Source: a bacterium (GTDB lineage: Bacteria > JAJVIF01 > JAGGVT01). From it: a DNA stretch of 64,000 bases. Below are positions 8,725 through 18,641 of the stretch, one piece after another. The stretch covers positions 1 to 64,000 of the forward strand of contig JAGGVT010000096.1 in assembly GCA_021157815.1 (NCBI GenBank), in the 5' to 3' direction. The position numbers were made by a program, and so were the translations under genes. The first letter of the stretch is position 1, and each line of letters begins with the position of its first letter. Under the pieces are notes generated by a model, which saw nothing but the letters and a program-made list of their open reading frames with translations, was not told the origin of the DNA and did no database searches.

Positions 8725-10260
8725 ATGAGAACTCTGATTAGTCTATCCATTATCGTTTTTATGCTGATTGCGGCTGGTTGTTCCGATGACACAATCACGC
8801 CGATTACGCCGGACAATGATATCTGCGAATTCAGCATACCAGTATCGGAAAACAATGAAAACTCCTCAAATCGAACTCTTTGGGGCATGTGGACTGTCGA
8901 TTTCAACGTTGAATCGATGGATTTCCTCAGCATCGCCAAAGGACTGTCATTGCAGGCAGAACCGAGCCGCGACCTTTCAGCACATTTCAACATTACATCA
9001 TTGATTCCAACCCCGGGAATTGTGGTTAATTCCTATGATCCGCTGACGAACATTGTCGATGTCGATTTTACAATATCGAATCCGTATTCGTTTTCGGGTT
9101 ATGATGTCCGGTTGATTATATTTGTTGATAGTGTTGGGCACAAACTTATGAACGAGGATGACTGGACAGGTCTTTATGACATAGCTCAGGGATGGCCAAT
9201 CAACCCGTTTAAGGCTTATTCCAAACAGGAACCTAATCGAATTTTCTACGCGCATTCACAGCGTACCGAGAACCTGCATATATATCTGCCGGGCGGAAAT
9301 CAGAGTGTAACTTTCGCTGTCGATGCATCATATCCGGGCAATTGCGGTGAGCCGTACGAAATCTGCAATTTTTATCAGGATCCCCTGTATGATACAGTCG
9401 GCGCATCGGCAAATATCGCGATTACTGTTCGCGACTGGCAGAGCGATACAGACGCGGTTAATCTATATTGTCCTGAGATCACAGGCGTAACGCTTGTACC
9501 ATTTACTCAGATTGATACTGAAACATGGGAAATGGACCTGGTAAACGAAACCGGCGCATCAGAAGGCGATTATACCGGTTTCATTCTCGCAACATCAGCA
9601 AACTCCGGAACGCTTACACTATATGATGAAATTACAATAACTGTTACAAGCAGCGGATGCACCGAGCAAGAACTATACTATGATTTCATCGGCTGCGGTG
9701 ACCCAATCGATTTCGTTTTTGAATGCCAGGGATGGGTAGCCGGCGGATGCGGCCTGCCAAATTCATCCAATACTATGGGATGTTTCAAGTGGGGATGCGA
9801 TGTCGGCAATCCCTGCGGAATGACTCATCCATACCTGACAACAGGCGGCGGTGAGATGATGGGATCAGACCCAAGCTGTGATTATATATTTTCACACGGC
9901 ACTGCCGCGGATTTCAATGTAGTCAGCCCGCCAATCAACCTGCCAATATCTGACTATAGCGCCATCGAATTCAACCACTGCAACGATTTAACGGCTGGCG
10001 CAACTTTCTATGTTTATGTCTCAGAAAATGGATGCACGGGCCCGTGGACTGAATTGTGGCTCTCAACCTCAAATGGCTGTTTTGAAAATACGTCGGTTGA
10101 TATTTCAGATTATTCCGGGACAGATGTAATGTTCCGATTCAGGTATGAATCGCTAAATTATACTGTTGGCACATCCGGTTTATGCGGCGATAACGCAGGC
10201 GTTGTAATCGACAATATCAGTATCAATGGATGTTTCATAGGCACGCTTGAAGAGAATTAA
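8725..10260 (+). CDS. Lipoprotein with N-terminal module shared with the clostripain-like protein
   Basis: This 511-residue protein has a lipoprotein signal (VFMLIAAGCSDD, Cys near residue 19) and a strong GGAGG site nine bases before the ATG. Residues ~50-300 align with the same region of the protease at 33248-35305; shared pieces include VDVDFTISNPYSFSGYDVRL, DSVGHKLMNEDDW, ENLHIYLPG and VTFAVDASYPGNCGEPYE. The C-terminal ~180 residues (DYIFSHGTAADFNVVSPPIN … GDNAGVVIDNISING) resemble the MAM/immune-inhibitor-A type beta-sandwich found on secreted adhesins and proteases. No catalytic motif was found, so it is probably a surface binding protein. A strong terminator follows at once. Confidence 0.75.
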   Translation: MRTLISLSIIVFMLIAAGCSDDTITPITPDNDICEFSIPVSENNENSSNRTLWGMWTVDFNVESMDFLSIAKGLSLQAEPSRDLSAHFNITSLIPTPGIVVNSYDPLTNIVDVDFTISNPYSFSGYDVRLIIFVDSVGHKLMNEDDWTGLYDIAQGWPINPFKAYSKQEPNRIFYAHSQRTENLHIYLPGGNQSVTFAVDASYPGNCGEPYEICNFYQDPLYDTVGASANIAITVRDWQSDTDAVNLYCPEITGVTLVPFTQIDTETWEMDLVNETGASEGDYTGFILATSANSGTLTLYDEITITVTSSGCTEQELYYDFIGCGDPIDFVFECQGWVAGGCGLPNSSNTMGCFKWGCDVGNPCGMTHPYLTTGGGEMMGSDPSCDYIFSHGTAADFNVVSPPINLPISDYSAIEFNHCNDLTAGATFYVYVSENGCTGPWTELWLSTSNGCFENTSVDISDYSGTDVMFRFRYESLNYTVGTSGLCGDNAGVVIDNISINGCFIGTLEEN

Positions 10261-10289
10261 ACAATTCAATCTATATGACACTAACCAAG

Positions 10290-10321
10290 CCCGGCTTGTT
10301 ACATGCAAGCCGGGTTTTTTA
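10290..10321 (+). terminator. Rho-independent terminator
   Basis: A perfect 9-bp GC-rich stem (CCCGGCTTG / CAAGCCGGG) with a 7-base loop is followed by six Ts. It ends the lipoprotein gene at 8725-10260. Confidence 0.95.
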
Positions 10322-10511
10322 TTTCGTGGCGACCTCGTCCCGGGATACTGCCATTATTCAATATTCATGCCATTTGACACCGGTAACTGCCAGTATTTAC
10401 TTTGTCATGTTTGTTTTCTTTAATGTATAGTGCTATAATTTTTGTGATATACAGGGGTGCGATAGGTCTTCTTGTTTGTCTCCAAATCTCTTAGGAATTA
10501 AGGAGTTAACG

Positions 10512-13500
10512 ATGCAAAACTCCATTCGTTTTTTTATAACAGCAATGGTCATTACAGCCCTGCTTTTTGGTTGTTCAAGCGGTGGGAAAAATCCGGTAAT
10601 GCCGCGTGATCCCGGTGACGGCAATGCAACCCCGGAACTACCGCTAGTCAGTGACACCCTTGATGATGTATTGAATCCTGAAAGGAATTTTGATGATCTC
10701 CCTGCTGCGGAATTGGGTACAATTCGAAACACATTCAACGCTCTAGGCACAATGGGCGCGTACGAGTTATCACTGGACGCTGATTCCATGTCCGCTGAGC
10801 TTATTTCAATTCGTACAGCATCGCTTGGTGAGAGCTTTCTTGTATCAGGCGCCAGTTTCTTCACAGTCCGACCATGCATCGACTGCCTGAGAATTGAATC
10901 AATCGAATTGACTCCTGAAAATACAATCCTTGTTCAATTCGCCGTCAGGCATCCTTTTGAAAAAGGCGTTAAGACCGAACCGGCATCAGCGCTGAATCGT
11001 CTTGATCTGGATGTTTTCGACCTGGCGATTGTCATAGTGCCATACAGCGCGAGTTACAAATCCTTCCCTCTTCTTGATGTCAACGCATATTCGAAACTAT
11101 GCCAGAATGTTGACGGTTTCACCAGGGAACTCGCGGATTTAACTCACAACCCGCATGCCTGCCCCTATTATCTTGTTGTTGACGAGTCTGGTTTGGATGA
11201 GCACGACTACAACAGATTCGAAATGGGCACAACGGATGTACTGGTTCCGGCTTATTTCGCGGCAAATGGCAAGTTCAGGATTTACCTGACAATGGGTTAC
11301 GGCGCGAGCGCTGATTTCACAACACGGCTTAGCCCGGTCTATTACAACCCTGAGTTCAACCGCAAATCCGCGTGGAAAGTCGAAGTAATTCCGCCTGAGG
11401 GCGAAAACCCTCCCGCATTAGGCAACACGTGGAATGAGATTGATACATCAACGACTTACGACGTTACAATAAAAGTATATGACTGGCAGCAAAACGCGAC
11501 AGTGGCGACCAAATATCCTGATTATGAAAACCGTGACCATATCTATGCTTCATCAAAAGTCAAACGCGTTACAGCTGAAGTTATGAATATGACAAATGAT
11601 TTGAGATGGGAGTACACACCGGTAAGCGGCGATGGTTCCCCTCTTGACCCGTTGATTTACAAAGTGAAAATAGCAAATGAAAAAGGGCTTTCAGCCGGAG
11701 AACATTTCGGGCTTGTCAAAGTAAGCGATGAACGGCATCCGGCGTTAGCCGCCGATGTCGGTACGATTGACTCTCTGGTGCACAGTCCTGATGGAGGTAC
11801 GCTGTATTGGAACACGATACCTGAATTCGCGACATATCAGATTTTCACAGCGACTGTTGTTCCCGGTGACGGCATCACTGTCATACATCCAAACGGCGGT
11901 GAAACATGGGGGATTAGCTCATCGCAGACAGTAACATGGTCATCGACGGGTACAATCGCAAATGTGAACATCGAACTTTCTCTGGACAGCGGCAGCAATT
12001 TCACAGTTCCAATCGCCAATACCGTTCCGAATACAGGTTCATTTATCTATAATCCTGTTGGGAATTTCCCCACTGAAAATGCGAGAGTAAGGATTTACAA
12101 TTCGCTCGACGCTACCATCGTTGATGAATCGGACAACGATTTCACAATAGAGGATATCCAGGGGCCAATTCAGGTAATCACGCCAAACGGCGGCGAAATC
12201 TGGGCTAAAAACACCCAGCAGAATATTACATGGACTGCCGATGCTGATATTACCTATGTCAGGATTTATCTGTCCATGGATTCCGGCCTGAGTTACACAA
12301 TTCCAATCACCGGTTCAACGCAAAACGATGGAATCCATCAGTGGAACATACCGGAAGAAGCCATTGGAATTAATAACAGAATTAAAGTGCAAAAACTCAC
12401 AGATCCGTTGATTTTCGATGAAAGCGACGCTGATTTTCAGGTTGTTTGCCCGGTACTTAATCCGCCAGCGAGTGTTACAGCCTCCGATGGCACATATAAT
12501 GACAAAGTCTCCGTTTACTGGGATGAAGTCGCAGGAGCATCCGGATATGATATCTACCGCGATAATGTACTGCAGGTTGCCAATCATCCTGCATTATCAT
12601 GGGAGGATGTCGCTGTTGTTCCCGGAACCATTTACAATTATCAGATTGCATCAATAAACTCCTGCGGAGCCGGCCTAAAGGGGCCCGCCGACCCGGGTGA
12701 ACCCGGAAATGCGTGTGTTTTACCCACATCGCCAACCGGAGTAAGCGCGACTGATGGCAATTTCCCCGATAAGGTAACAGTTACCTGGAACGCCGTGGCA
12801 GGTGTAACCGGATACAACATCTACCGCGATTCCATTTTGCAGCAGGGCAATTACACATTGCTTACATGGGATGACACATCAGTAACTCCGGGAGTGATAT
12901 ACAACTACCAGGTTGAAGCGTTTAACGGTTGCGGAACAAGCGCCAAATCTCCCGCCGACCCGGGCGAGTCCGGACATGCGTGTGTTCTGCCGGATTTCCC
13001 AACCGGTGTGGACGCGACTGATGACGCTTTTCCCGACAGGGTTACCGTTTCATGGAACGTTGTGATAGGCGCGACCGGTTACGATATCTACCGCGACAGC
13101 GGACTTGTGCAGGATGATTTCGTTGGATTAACATGGGATGACATGACTGTAGTTCCGGGAACAGTTTATTACTACCAGGTTGAAGCTGTGAATACCTGCG
13201 GTAACGGGGCAATTGCTCCACCTGATCCCGGCGAACCCGGAAACGCGTGCGTTATGCCATTACCGCCAACCGGAGTAAGCGCGACTGACGGTAATTTCCC
13301 GGACAAGGTAACTGTTTCATGGAATGCTGCAGTCGGCGCAACCGGATACAATATATACCGCGATTCTGTTGTGCAGCTGGCAAACCATCCCGGCATAACA
13401 TGGGATGACATGACAGTAACTCCGGGAGTGGTTTACAACTACCAGGTTGAAACAGTTAACGGCTGCGGAACAAGCGCCCTGGCTCCCGTTGCCCCCGGTG

Positions 13501-15602
13501 AACCCGGCAATGCGTGCGTTCTCCCTGTCGCACCGGCGTGGATTACAGCATCGGATGGCACTTTCACAGACAGAATTCAAATCGACTGGGCGCTTGTTGC
13601 GGGAGCGACAGGATATAATATCTATAGGGATTTGAATCCGGTGCCTGTCGCAACGAATGTAGCCGCTCCAACATGGGATGATTCCGCTGTAAACATCTGT
13701 GAAAATCACGATTATGAGGCTTCCGCCGTTTCAGCATGCGGCGAGGGGCCCAAATCCGCCAGCGACACGGGTTATTCAGAGGAATTCCCTGCCGCTCCGA
13801 CAGGTGTGAATGCAACCGATGACGCTTTTCCTGACAAAGTTACCGTCTCATGGAACGCGGTAACTGGAGCGACAAGTTACGACATTTACCGCGATACAAT
13901 ACTTGTTCAGGATGATTTTGCGGGTTTGACATGGGATGACACGACTGTAACTCCGGGAACTATTTATAATTACCAGGTTGAAGCGGTCAACGCCTGCGGC
14001 AATGGGCCTATTGCGCCGGGAGCGCCGGGCGAACCCGGCAACGCTTGTGTTTTACCAACAGACCCAACTGGAGTCGATGCGACTGACGGCACTTTCCCGG
14101 ACAAGGTAACAGTATCATGGAACGCCGTTGGGGGAGCGACTGGATATAACATCTATAGGGATAGCGGACTGGTGCAGGCTAATCACCCCGGTATTACATG
14201 GGATGACACGACAGCAGTTCCTCCTGTTGTTTACAACTACCAGGTTGAAGCGATAAACGGCTGCGGTGTCAGCAATAAAGCTCCTGCCGACCCGGGTGAA
14301 CCCGGCAATGCATGCGAACTTCCGGATACTCCAACCGGACTTGCAGCATCAGACGGTACTCACACTGACAGAGTTCAGCTCAGTTGGACCGCCGCTGCTG
14401 GCGCGCTGTCTTACGACATCATCCGAAATTCAGGTTTCCTGATTAATGTACCGGGAATAACCCATGACGACATGACCGCCACGGCGGGAGTGATTTACAC
14501 GTACGAGGTTGAAGCGGTAAACGCATGCGGCAACAGCCCGGCTTCAGCAGCGGATACCGGTTACGCTTTCGCTTGCGCGGCTGATACAAACGATACATGT
14601 GGAACAGCTGATCAAATGTTTATGAACAATTTCGTAACGGGACACTCCGTATCAGGATGCGTTGACATGATTGATGAGGACTGGTTTTATGTGTATGCTC
14701 CTCCAAATGGAATTACAGCGGCAAGTACAATAGACATCACAATGCCATCCGGCACGCTGGATATTGAAGTTTATGGAATCGACCCGGGCGGAACATGCCC
14801 CGGAGCGCTGATTACATCGCAAACCAACATTGGAACAACAACAGTTAATGTTCCAGCAAGTTCGTTAAGCCTTCTCTACATTAAACTGATAGGCAACTCC
14901 GGAGAGGTCAGTTACACAATGGATTTGGATCTTGCCCCATGGATAACAAATATGCCTGTTCAGGTGTGTGTCGCGACCGATGACGGCACACCCGGCGGCA
15001 ACTGGCCATACGACGGCACGAATTACCTTGATCTTGCACGACTTAACCAGATGATAACATGGGCTAATAATTTCTGGCATCAATATGGTTATAACCTCAA
15101 TTGGGATGGCTCCACTGTAACAATCATGGATTGGATCTATTACAATCTGGATAATGGCGCGGAAGTCAACGCAATGCACACCGCTTATCATACTAACAAT
15201 CTGCTAACTCTCTACTGGGTCAACCAGCTTGATCCACCGCATAATACCGCGTACTGCAGGTGTTATACTCCTGAATCAGCGCATAATGTAAATAATGTCT
15301 TCACCGCCTACAGTCCGAATGTGTGGACATGGGAATCGGTTGTTGAACATGAGAACGGTCATGCGATGGCTTATTATTTCGATGAATATCTATATAATGC
15401 CGGCGGATGCGCCTGCGGAGACAATGGCTGTCTCGGCTATGTTCCGTGGCTCTACTGGTGCGATAATGGCTGTTACAACGGCAACCTGATGTATTACCAT
15501 CAGATGGGCTGGACATGGGATTTGTTTAACCTTGTTAACGGCCAATGGCAGCAGATAAATGAATTTAACTTTAACAATCCAACCAATTATCCGTGGTTCT
15601 GA
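10512..15602 (+). CDS. Giant modular lipoprotein, putative zinc metalloprotease
   Basis: About 1,696 residues. The ATG at 10512 has AAGGAGTT upstream and gives a proper lipoprotein signal (MVITALLFGCSSGG); the upstream ATG at 10476 does not. Domains in order: the PCxDC surface module (~80-330; PCIDCLRIESIEL, LNRLDLDVFDLA, NPEFNRKSAW); two Ser/Thr-rich NGGETW beta-domains (~460-640); eight fibronectin-III-like repeats of ~89 residues (~645-1355); a pre-peptidase-C-like domain (VDMIDEDWFYVYAPPNG, ~1375-1480); and a C-terminal catalytic region with VVEHENGHAMAYYFDEY. HENGH is a HExxH zinc motif at His-1613. The third ligand is not obvious. Each fibronectin repeat has one Cys at its start and one near its end, a pattern suited to disulfides outside the cell. 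The gene at 15621 follows by 18 bases. Confidence 0.85.
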   Translation: MQNSIRFFITAMVITALLFGCSSGGKNPVMPRDPGDGNATPELPLVSDTLDDVLNPERNFDDLPAAELGTIRNTFNALGTMGAYELSLDADSMSAELISIRTASLGESFLVSGASFFTVRPCIDCLRIESIELTPENTILVQFAVRHPFEKGVKTEPASALNRLDLDVFDLAIVIVPYSASYKSFPLLDVNAYSKLCQNVDGFTRELADLTHNPHACPYYLVVDESGLDEHDYNRFEMGTTDVLVPAYFAANGKFRIYLTMGYGASADFTTRLSPVYYNPEFNRKSAWKVEVIPPEGENPPALGNTWNEIDTSTTYDVTIKVYDWQQNATVATKYPDYENRDHIYASSKVKRVTAEVMNMTNDLRWEYTPVSGDGSPLDPLIYKVKIANEKGLSAGEHFGLVKVSDERHPALAADVGTIDSLVHSPDGGTLYWNTIPEFATYQIFTATVVPGDGITVIHPNGGETWGISSSQTVTWSSTGTIANVNIELSLDSGSNFTVPIANTVPNTGSFIYNPVGNFPTENARVRIYNSLDATIVDESDNDFTIEDIQGPIQVITPNGGEIWAKNTQQNITWTADADITYVRIYLSMDSGLSYTIPITGSTQNDGIHQWNIPEEAIGINNRIKVQKLTDPLIFDESDADFQVVCPVLNPPASVTASDGTYNDKVSVYWDEVAGASGYDIYRDNVLQVANHPALSWEDVAVVPGTIYNYQIASINSCGAGLKGPADPGEPGNACVLPTSPTGVSATDGNFPDKVTVTWNAVAGVTGYNIYRDSILQQGNYTLLTWDDTSVTPGVIYNYQVEAFNGCGTSAKSPADPGESGHACVLPDFPTGVDATDDAFPDRVTVSWNVVIGATGYDIYRDSGLVQDDFVGLTWDDMTVVPGTVYYYQVEAVNTCGNGAIAPPDPGEPGNACVMPLPPTGVSATDGNFPDKVTVSWNAAVGATGYNIYRDSVVQLANHPGITWDDMTVTPGVVYNYQVETVNGCGTSALAPVAPGEPGNACVLPVAPAWITASDGTFTDRIQIDWALVAGATGYNIYRDLNPVPVATNVAAPTWDDSAVNICENHDYEASAVSACGEGPKSASDTGYSEEFPAAPTGVNATDDAFPDKVTVSWNAVTGATSYDIYRDTILVQDDFAGLTWDDTTVTPGTIYNYQVEAVNACGNGPIAPGAPGEPGNACVLPTDPTGVDATDGTFPDKVTVSWNAVGGATGYNIYRDSGLVQANHPGITWDDTTAVPPVVYNYQVEAINGCGVSNKAPADPGEPGNACELPDTPTGLAASDGTHTDRVQLSWTAAAGALSYDIIRNSGFLINVPGITHDDMTATAGVIYTYEVEAVNACGNSPASAADTGYAFACAADTNDTCGTADQMFMNNFVTGHSVSGCVDMIDEDWFYVYAPPNGITAASTIDITMPSGTLDIEVYGIDPGGTCPGALITSQTNIGTTTVNVPASSLSLLYIKLIGNSGEVSYTMDLDLAPWITNMPVQVCVATDDGTPGGNWPYDGTNYLDLARLNQMITWANNFWHQYGYNLNWDGSTVTIMDWIYYNLDNGAEVNAMHTAYHTNNLLTLYWVNQLDPPHNTAYCRCYTPESAHNVNNVFTAYSPNVWTWESVVEHENGHAMAYYFDEYLYNAGGCACGDNGCLGYVPWLYWCDNGCYNGNLMYYHQMGWTWDLFNLVNGQWQQINEFNFNNPTNYPWF
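12446..14578 (+). repeat. Eight tandem fibronectin-III-encoding repeats
   Basis: In-frame units of about 267 bases encode PTGV-x-ATDG-x-FPDKVTVSWNA … GYNIYRDS … LTWDD … YQVEA-x-N-x-CG … DPGEPGNAC. Units 2, 3, 4, 6 and 7 are most alike, while units 1, 5 and 8 diverge. This is the picture expected from recent internal duplication in the middle of the array. Confidence 0.85.
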
Positions 15603-15620
15603 TAAGGGAGGACTACGAAA

Positions 15621-16217
15621 ATGAAAAAACTAATTTATATCTCCATCATGGCATGTTTTGTAGTGGGGTTTTTCGCAATGCCGGCAAGCGCGTTAAGCCA
15701 CAACGCCGAGAAATTCCTTCAGGCATGCACAGCATTGGATTCTGTCTTCCCGCCTCGAAACTGGGATAAATACGATCTTCGGGACGCCGCGCTGGAAGTT
15801 CTCGATGAAATCGAAGACGGCACTTTCAACGCCTGGCCAACCGAGCCAACCGATTTCTGCCTCAAAACGCTCGGATACACACAATTCCCCGAGGACGTTG
15901 ACAGGATTATCGCTTACGAGGATGACCTGACATATTCAGTCCTGCGCTCATTAAAAGGATTTCCATCCGTAAAAGCGATTGAATGCCATTACAGATGGCT
16001 TGACAACGAGATTATGCCCAAGCGTGAACTGGCATTTCAGGGTCTTGCGGATATCGATTTCAACAAGCTAAAGAAACCCGATAAGTGGCGCAGCGATGTC
16101 CTTGCAAAGCTTATAAACGCAAGGCAAAAAGAGAAAGTTGACTGGCTGATTAAGATTCTGGATAAATCAATTACAAAGGTCGAATCTTTCAAGATTAAGA
16201 AAGCGCCTAAGAAGTAG
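15621..16217 (+). CDS. Secreted protein, possible partner of the giant lipoprotein
   Basis: This 198-residue protein has a signal peptide ending VVGFFAMPASALS and a strong GGGAGGA site. The mature part is mainly helical and charged (DKYDLRDAALEVLDEIEDG, PSVKAIECHYRWLDNEIMP, KWRSDVLAKLINARQKEKVD). This is compatible with a short HEAT-like solenoid, though no repeat is regular enough to be sure. It lies 18 bases after the metalloprotease gene on the same strand, so it is probably translated from the same message. It may be a chaperone or inhibitor for that enzyme, by position only. I recognise no family. Confidence 0.65.
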   Translation: MKKLIYISIMACFVVGFFAMPASALSHNAEKFLQACTALDSVFPPRNWDKYDLRDAALEVLDEIEDGTFNAWPTEPTDFCLKTLGYTQFPEDVDRIIAYEDDLTYSVLRSLKGFPSVKAIECHYRWLDNEIMPKRELAFQGLADIDFNKLKKPDKWRSDVLAKLINARQKEKVDWLIKILDKSITKVESFKIKKAPKK

Positions 16218-16241
16218 GATAAATACAATAATTTACCAATC

Positions 16242-17039
16242 TTATTGCTTTGCCATATAAATATTTACTAACATAAGCACTGCTGCTAAAAGCGTTGTTA
16301 CAGCAAACAGAAGTTTCAATGTTTTCGGTTTTGTCTTAAGTGCAATCCTGCTGCCAATAATACCTCCTATAATTGTAACTGCAGCAAGCGGTACAGCCAG
16401 GGCTGGATTGAAACTCTCATGCATCGTATGCCCAATAAATCCAGCAAAAGCTGTTGATGCAACCATTGCCGATGCTGTTCCCACGGCAATGCGCATTGGT
16501 ACGCCACACGCCAGCACCATCAGCGGTACCAGAAATGAGCCGCCGGAAACTCCAACCATGCCGGCAAAAAATCCGCTGGCAACAGCAATCGGAACAGTTA
16601 GCCACAAATTTATTGGGTAAATATCATCACCAGATTTGAGATTCCAGAATCCAATGCGAGCGCTATCTTGTTTCCTGCGTTCATCCACTTGGAACAACAT
16701 CATGATGCCCGCGACAACAAGAAGCAATGAGAAGATGATTTTCATCTCCCTGCCAGTGAAATGCTGCGCGAGGAATCCGCCAGCAAACGCCATGACGAGG
16801 GTTATTCCGCCCATGAACAAAAATAAAGGGAATGAAAGCGCTTTGGATTTATGGAAAACAAAAGACGCTGCAAGCGCGGTTGCGAAAAGCACAAACTGCC
16901 CTGTTAAAGCGGCATCGTGCATCGGAATACCCGCCAGAACAAGTGTTAACACATAAAAATTCCCCCCGCCACGTCCAACCATTGTCATTACGATGGACAA
17001 AGCGAAAAACACAGCGCCGATTATAGCTACTTTATACAT
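16242..17039 (-). CDS. TauE/SafE-family permease
   Basis: This 265-residue integral membrane protein has about eight hydrophobic helices in two halves, the second starting around residue 135. The family signatures are visible: GRGGGNFYVLTLVLAGIP in the first half and GMVGVSGGSFLVPLMVLACG in the repeated half, followed by AVGTASAMVASTAFAGFIGH. Such proteins move sulfite, sulfoacetate or other small organosulfur anions across the inner membrane; the substrate here is unknown. It starts 29 bases after the aminotransferase gene on the same strand, so the two are probably one operon. It is convergent with the gene at 15621. Confidence 0.85.
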   Translation of the reverse strand: MYKVAIIGAVFFALSIVMTMVGRGGGNFYVLTLVLAGIPMHDAALTGQFVLFATALAASFVFHKSKALSFPLFLFMGGITLVMAFAGGFLAQHFTGREMKIIFSLLLVVAGIMMLFQVDERRKQDSARIGFWNLKSGDDIYPINLWLTVPIAVASGFFAGMVGVSGGSFLVPLMVLACGVPMRIAVGTASAMVASTAFAGFIGHTMHESFNPALAVPLAAVTIIGGIIGSRIALKTKPKTLKLLFAVTTLLAAVLMLVNIYMAKQ

Positions 17040-17068
17040 GGAATATTTTCCCTATCAGAATTGCAATC

Positions 17069-18241
17069 TTACCTCAGATATTTTTCCATTCTGTCGAAAG
17101 CCGTGTTTATCATTTCATCCGGCACACAGAATGACAGCCTTAAATGTCCCTCGCCTGTAGATCCAAATGCAACGCCGGGCGTCGTCGAGACTTTTGCCTC
17201 TTTCAGCATTTTCTTGCAGAACGATGCTGAATCATGCGAGCCTTCATCAGTCAGTATTTTCGGGAACATCAGATATGAACCGCCGGGTTTTTTGTATTCA
17301 AAAAAAGATGAAAGCCCATCCAGACGTTCGCACATCAGATTCCTAGCGTGAAGATATTTTTCTCTGTAATCACTAACACAATCCTGCGAACCCTTTAGAG
17401 CAGCCAGCGCAGCATACTGCGATACAACTGGGGCACATATCGCAAAAGGAATATGAGCTTTGCTGATTTGCGGAATCCATTCCTCATCCGCGTGAAGGTA
17501 GCCGACTCTCCAGCCTGTCATGGCGTATGTTTTAGTAAACGTAAAGCAACTGATTGCGTTTTTCCTCATTTCGGGAATGGATGCAATGCTGAAATGCTTG
17601 TGCCCATCGAAAACGAAATACTCGTACGCCTCATCGGTTATCACAACCAGGTTGTGCTCCAGCGCTATCGCAGCAAGCTGGCGAAGTTCATCCTCGCTGA
17701 AAACCGTTCCGGTCGGATTGGATGGTGAACAGTACAGAATCGCTCTTGTTCGTGGTGTAATCGCCTTTTTGATTGCATCAATATCCAGCCTGAAATCCTC
17801 TTCTTCGATTAGAGGAACCAAAACTGGTTTACCGGATGCTATATCAACCTGACGTATGTGGGTGGAGTATGTCGGCGTTGGCAGAATGACCTCATCGCCG
17901 GGGTCAATTACAGCCATTACCGCCGCTGCCAAACCCTCAATTGCTCCGACTGTTACAATAACCTGAGCGGGATTTGCATCAATGTTGTTGTCCCGTTTTA
18001 GTTTAAGAGCGATTTCATCGCGAAGCGCTTTCAGGCCTGATGATTCAGTATATCCGCCTGTAAGGTCGCTCTGAATGGCATCGATAGCGGCATCTTTAAT
18101 GTGCTGCGGAGTTCCTGAGGTTGGTTTTGCCCACGACAGAAACGCGACATCCTCAATCTCTTTGGATAAGCGCGTCATTTCATGAATCGCGGATTTGCTG
18201 ATTCGATTTATTCGTTCTGATACTCTAATTAAATTACTCAT
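17069..18241 (-). CDS. Class I/II PLP-dependent aminotransferase
   Basis: This 390-residue fold-type-I aminotransferase is of usual length. Landmarks: GGYTESSGLKALRDEIA near residue 65, the PLP phosphate region VTVGAIEGLAAAV near 98, YCSPSNPTGTVF (Asn contacting the pyridine oxygen) near 170, ITDEAYEYFVF (Asp and Tyr contacting PLP) near 200, and FTFTKTYAMTGWRVGY near 235, with the Schiff-base Lys. The C-terminal Arg that binds the substrate carboxylate is in HLRLSFC. It resembles aspartate- or alanine-type enzymes; the substrate cannot be settled. It has a strong AAGGAGA site and precedes the TauE permease. A link to taurine or sulfo-amino-acid use is possible. Confidence 0.85.
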   Translation of the reverse strand: MSNLIRVSERINRISKSAIHEMTRLSKEIEDVAFLSWAKPTSGTPQHIKDAAIDAIQSDLTGGYTESSGLKALRDEIALKLKRDNNIDANPAQVIVTVGAIEGLAAAVMAVIDPGDEVILPTPTYSTHIRQVDIASGKPVLVPLIEEEDFRLDIDAIKKAITPRTRAILYCSPSNPTGTVFSEDELRQLAAIALEHNLVVITDEAYEYFVFDGHKHFSIASIPEMRKNAISCFTFTKTYAMTGWRVGYLHADEEWIPQISKAHIPFAICAPVVSQYAALAALKGSQDCVSDYREKYLHARNLMCERLDGLSSFFEYKKPGGSYLMFPKILTDEGSHDSASFCKKMLKEAKVSTTPGVAFGSTGEGHLRLSFCVPDEMINTAFDRMEKYLR

Positions 18242-18321
18242 GATTATCTCCTTCCAGTGATGTTGATCAAAGCAAGTTTATGTTACCACCGGAGGTTGTT
18301 ATATTCCAGTTATCGCTCACT

Positions 18322-18531
18322 ACCCAAAATCCGCAATAGGATATTTTTGTAACACCTGCAGCTCGCAGGTTGTGTGGAAAACGCTCGTTTTTCCCGTTAA
18401 CATTGAATTCACCAATTGGGTGATAAATTGTCATTCTGAACTTGATTCAGAATCCATATCTTTTTCGCTTGTCAAGATGGATTCCGGGTCAAGCCCGGAA
18501 TAACAACGAGTTCAATCGCGGATTTAGGGTA
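18322..18531. repeat. CCCTAAATCCGCG element, copy 2
   Basis: This 210-base copy of the element at 8227-8457 matches it along its whole length, apart from a ~20-base internal segment that it lacks. The left end is degraded (ACCCAAAATCCGCAAT) and the right end is intact (ATCGCGGATTTAGGGT). It sits between the aminotransferase and helicase genes. Confidence 0.85.
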
Positions 18532-18641
18532 TTCACTTACGATTCATGTCTGATAGATACCAATAAGCCGGTATGTTCTTTATTAATCAGTAATACGGTA
18601 ATAGGTCTCTAATTTAACCGGACAGCAGTGACATTATATAA

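Noticed and set aside
12315-14152. Several open frames on the opposite strand of the fibronectin-repeat region
   Set aside because: They are shadow frames caused by the periodic codon use of the repeat; they lack ribosome sites.
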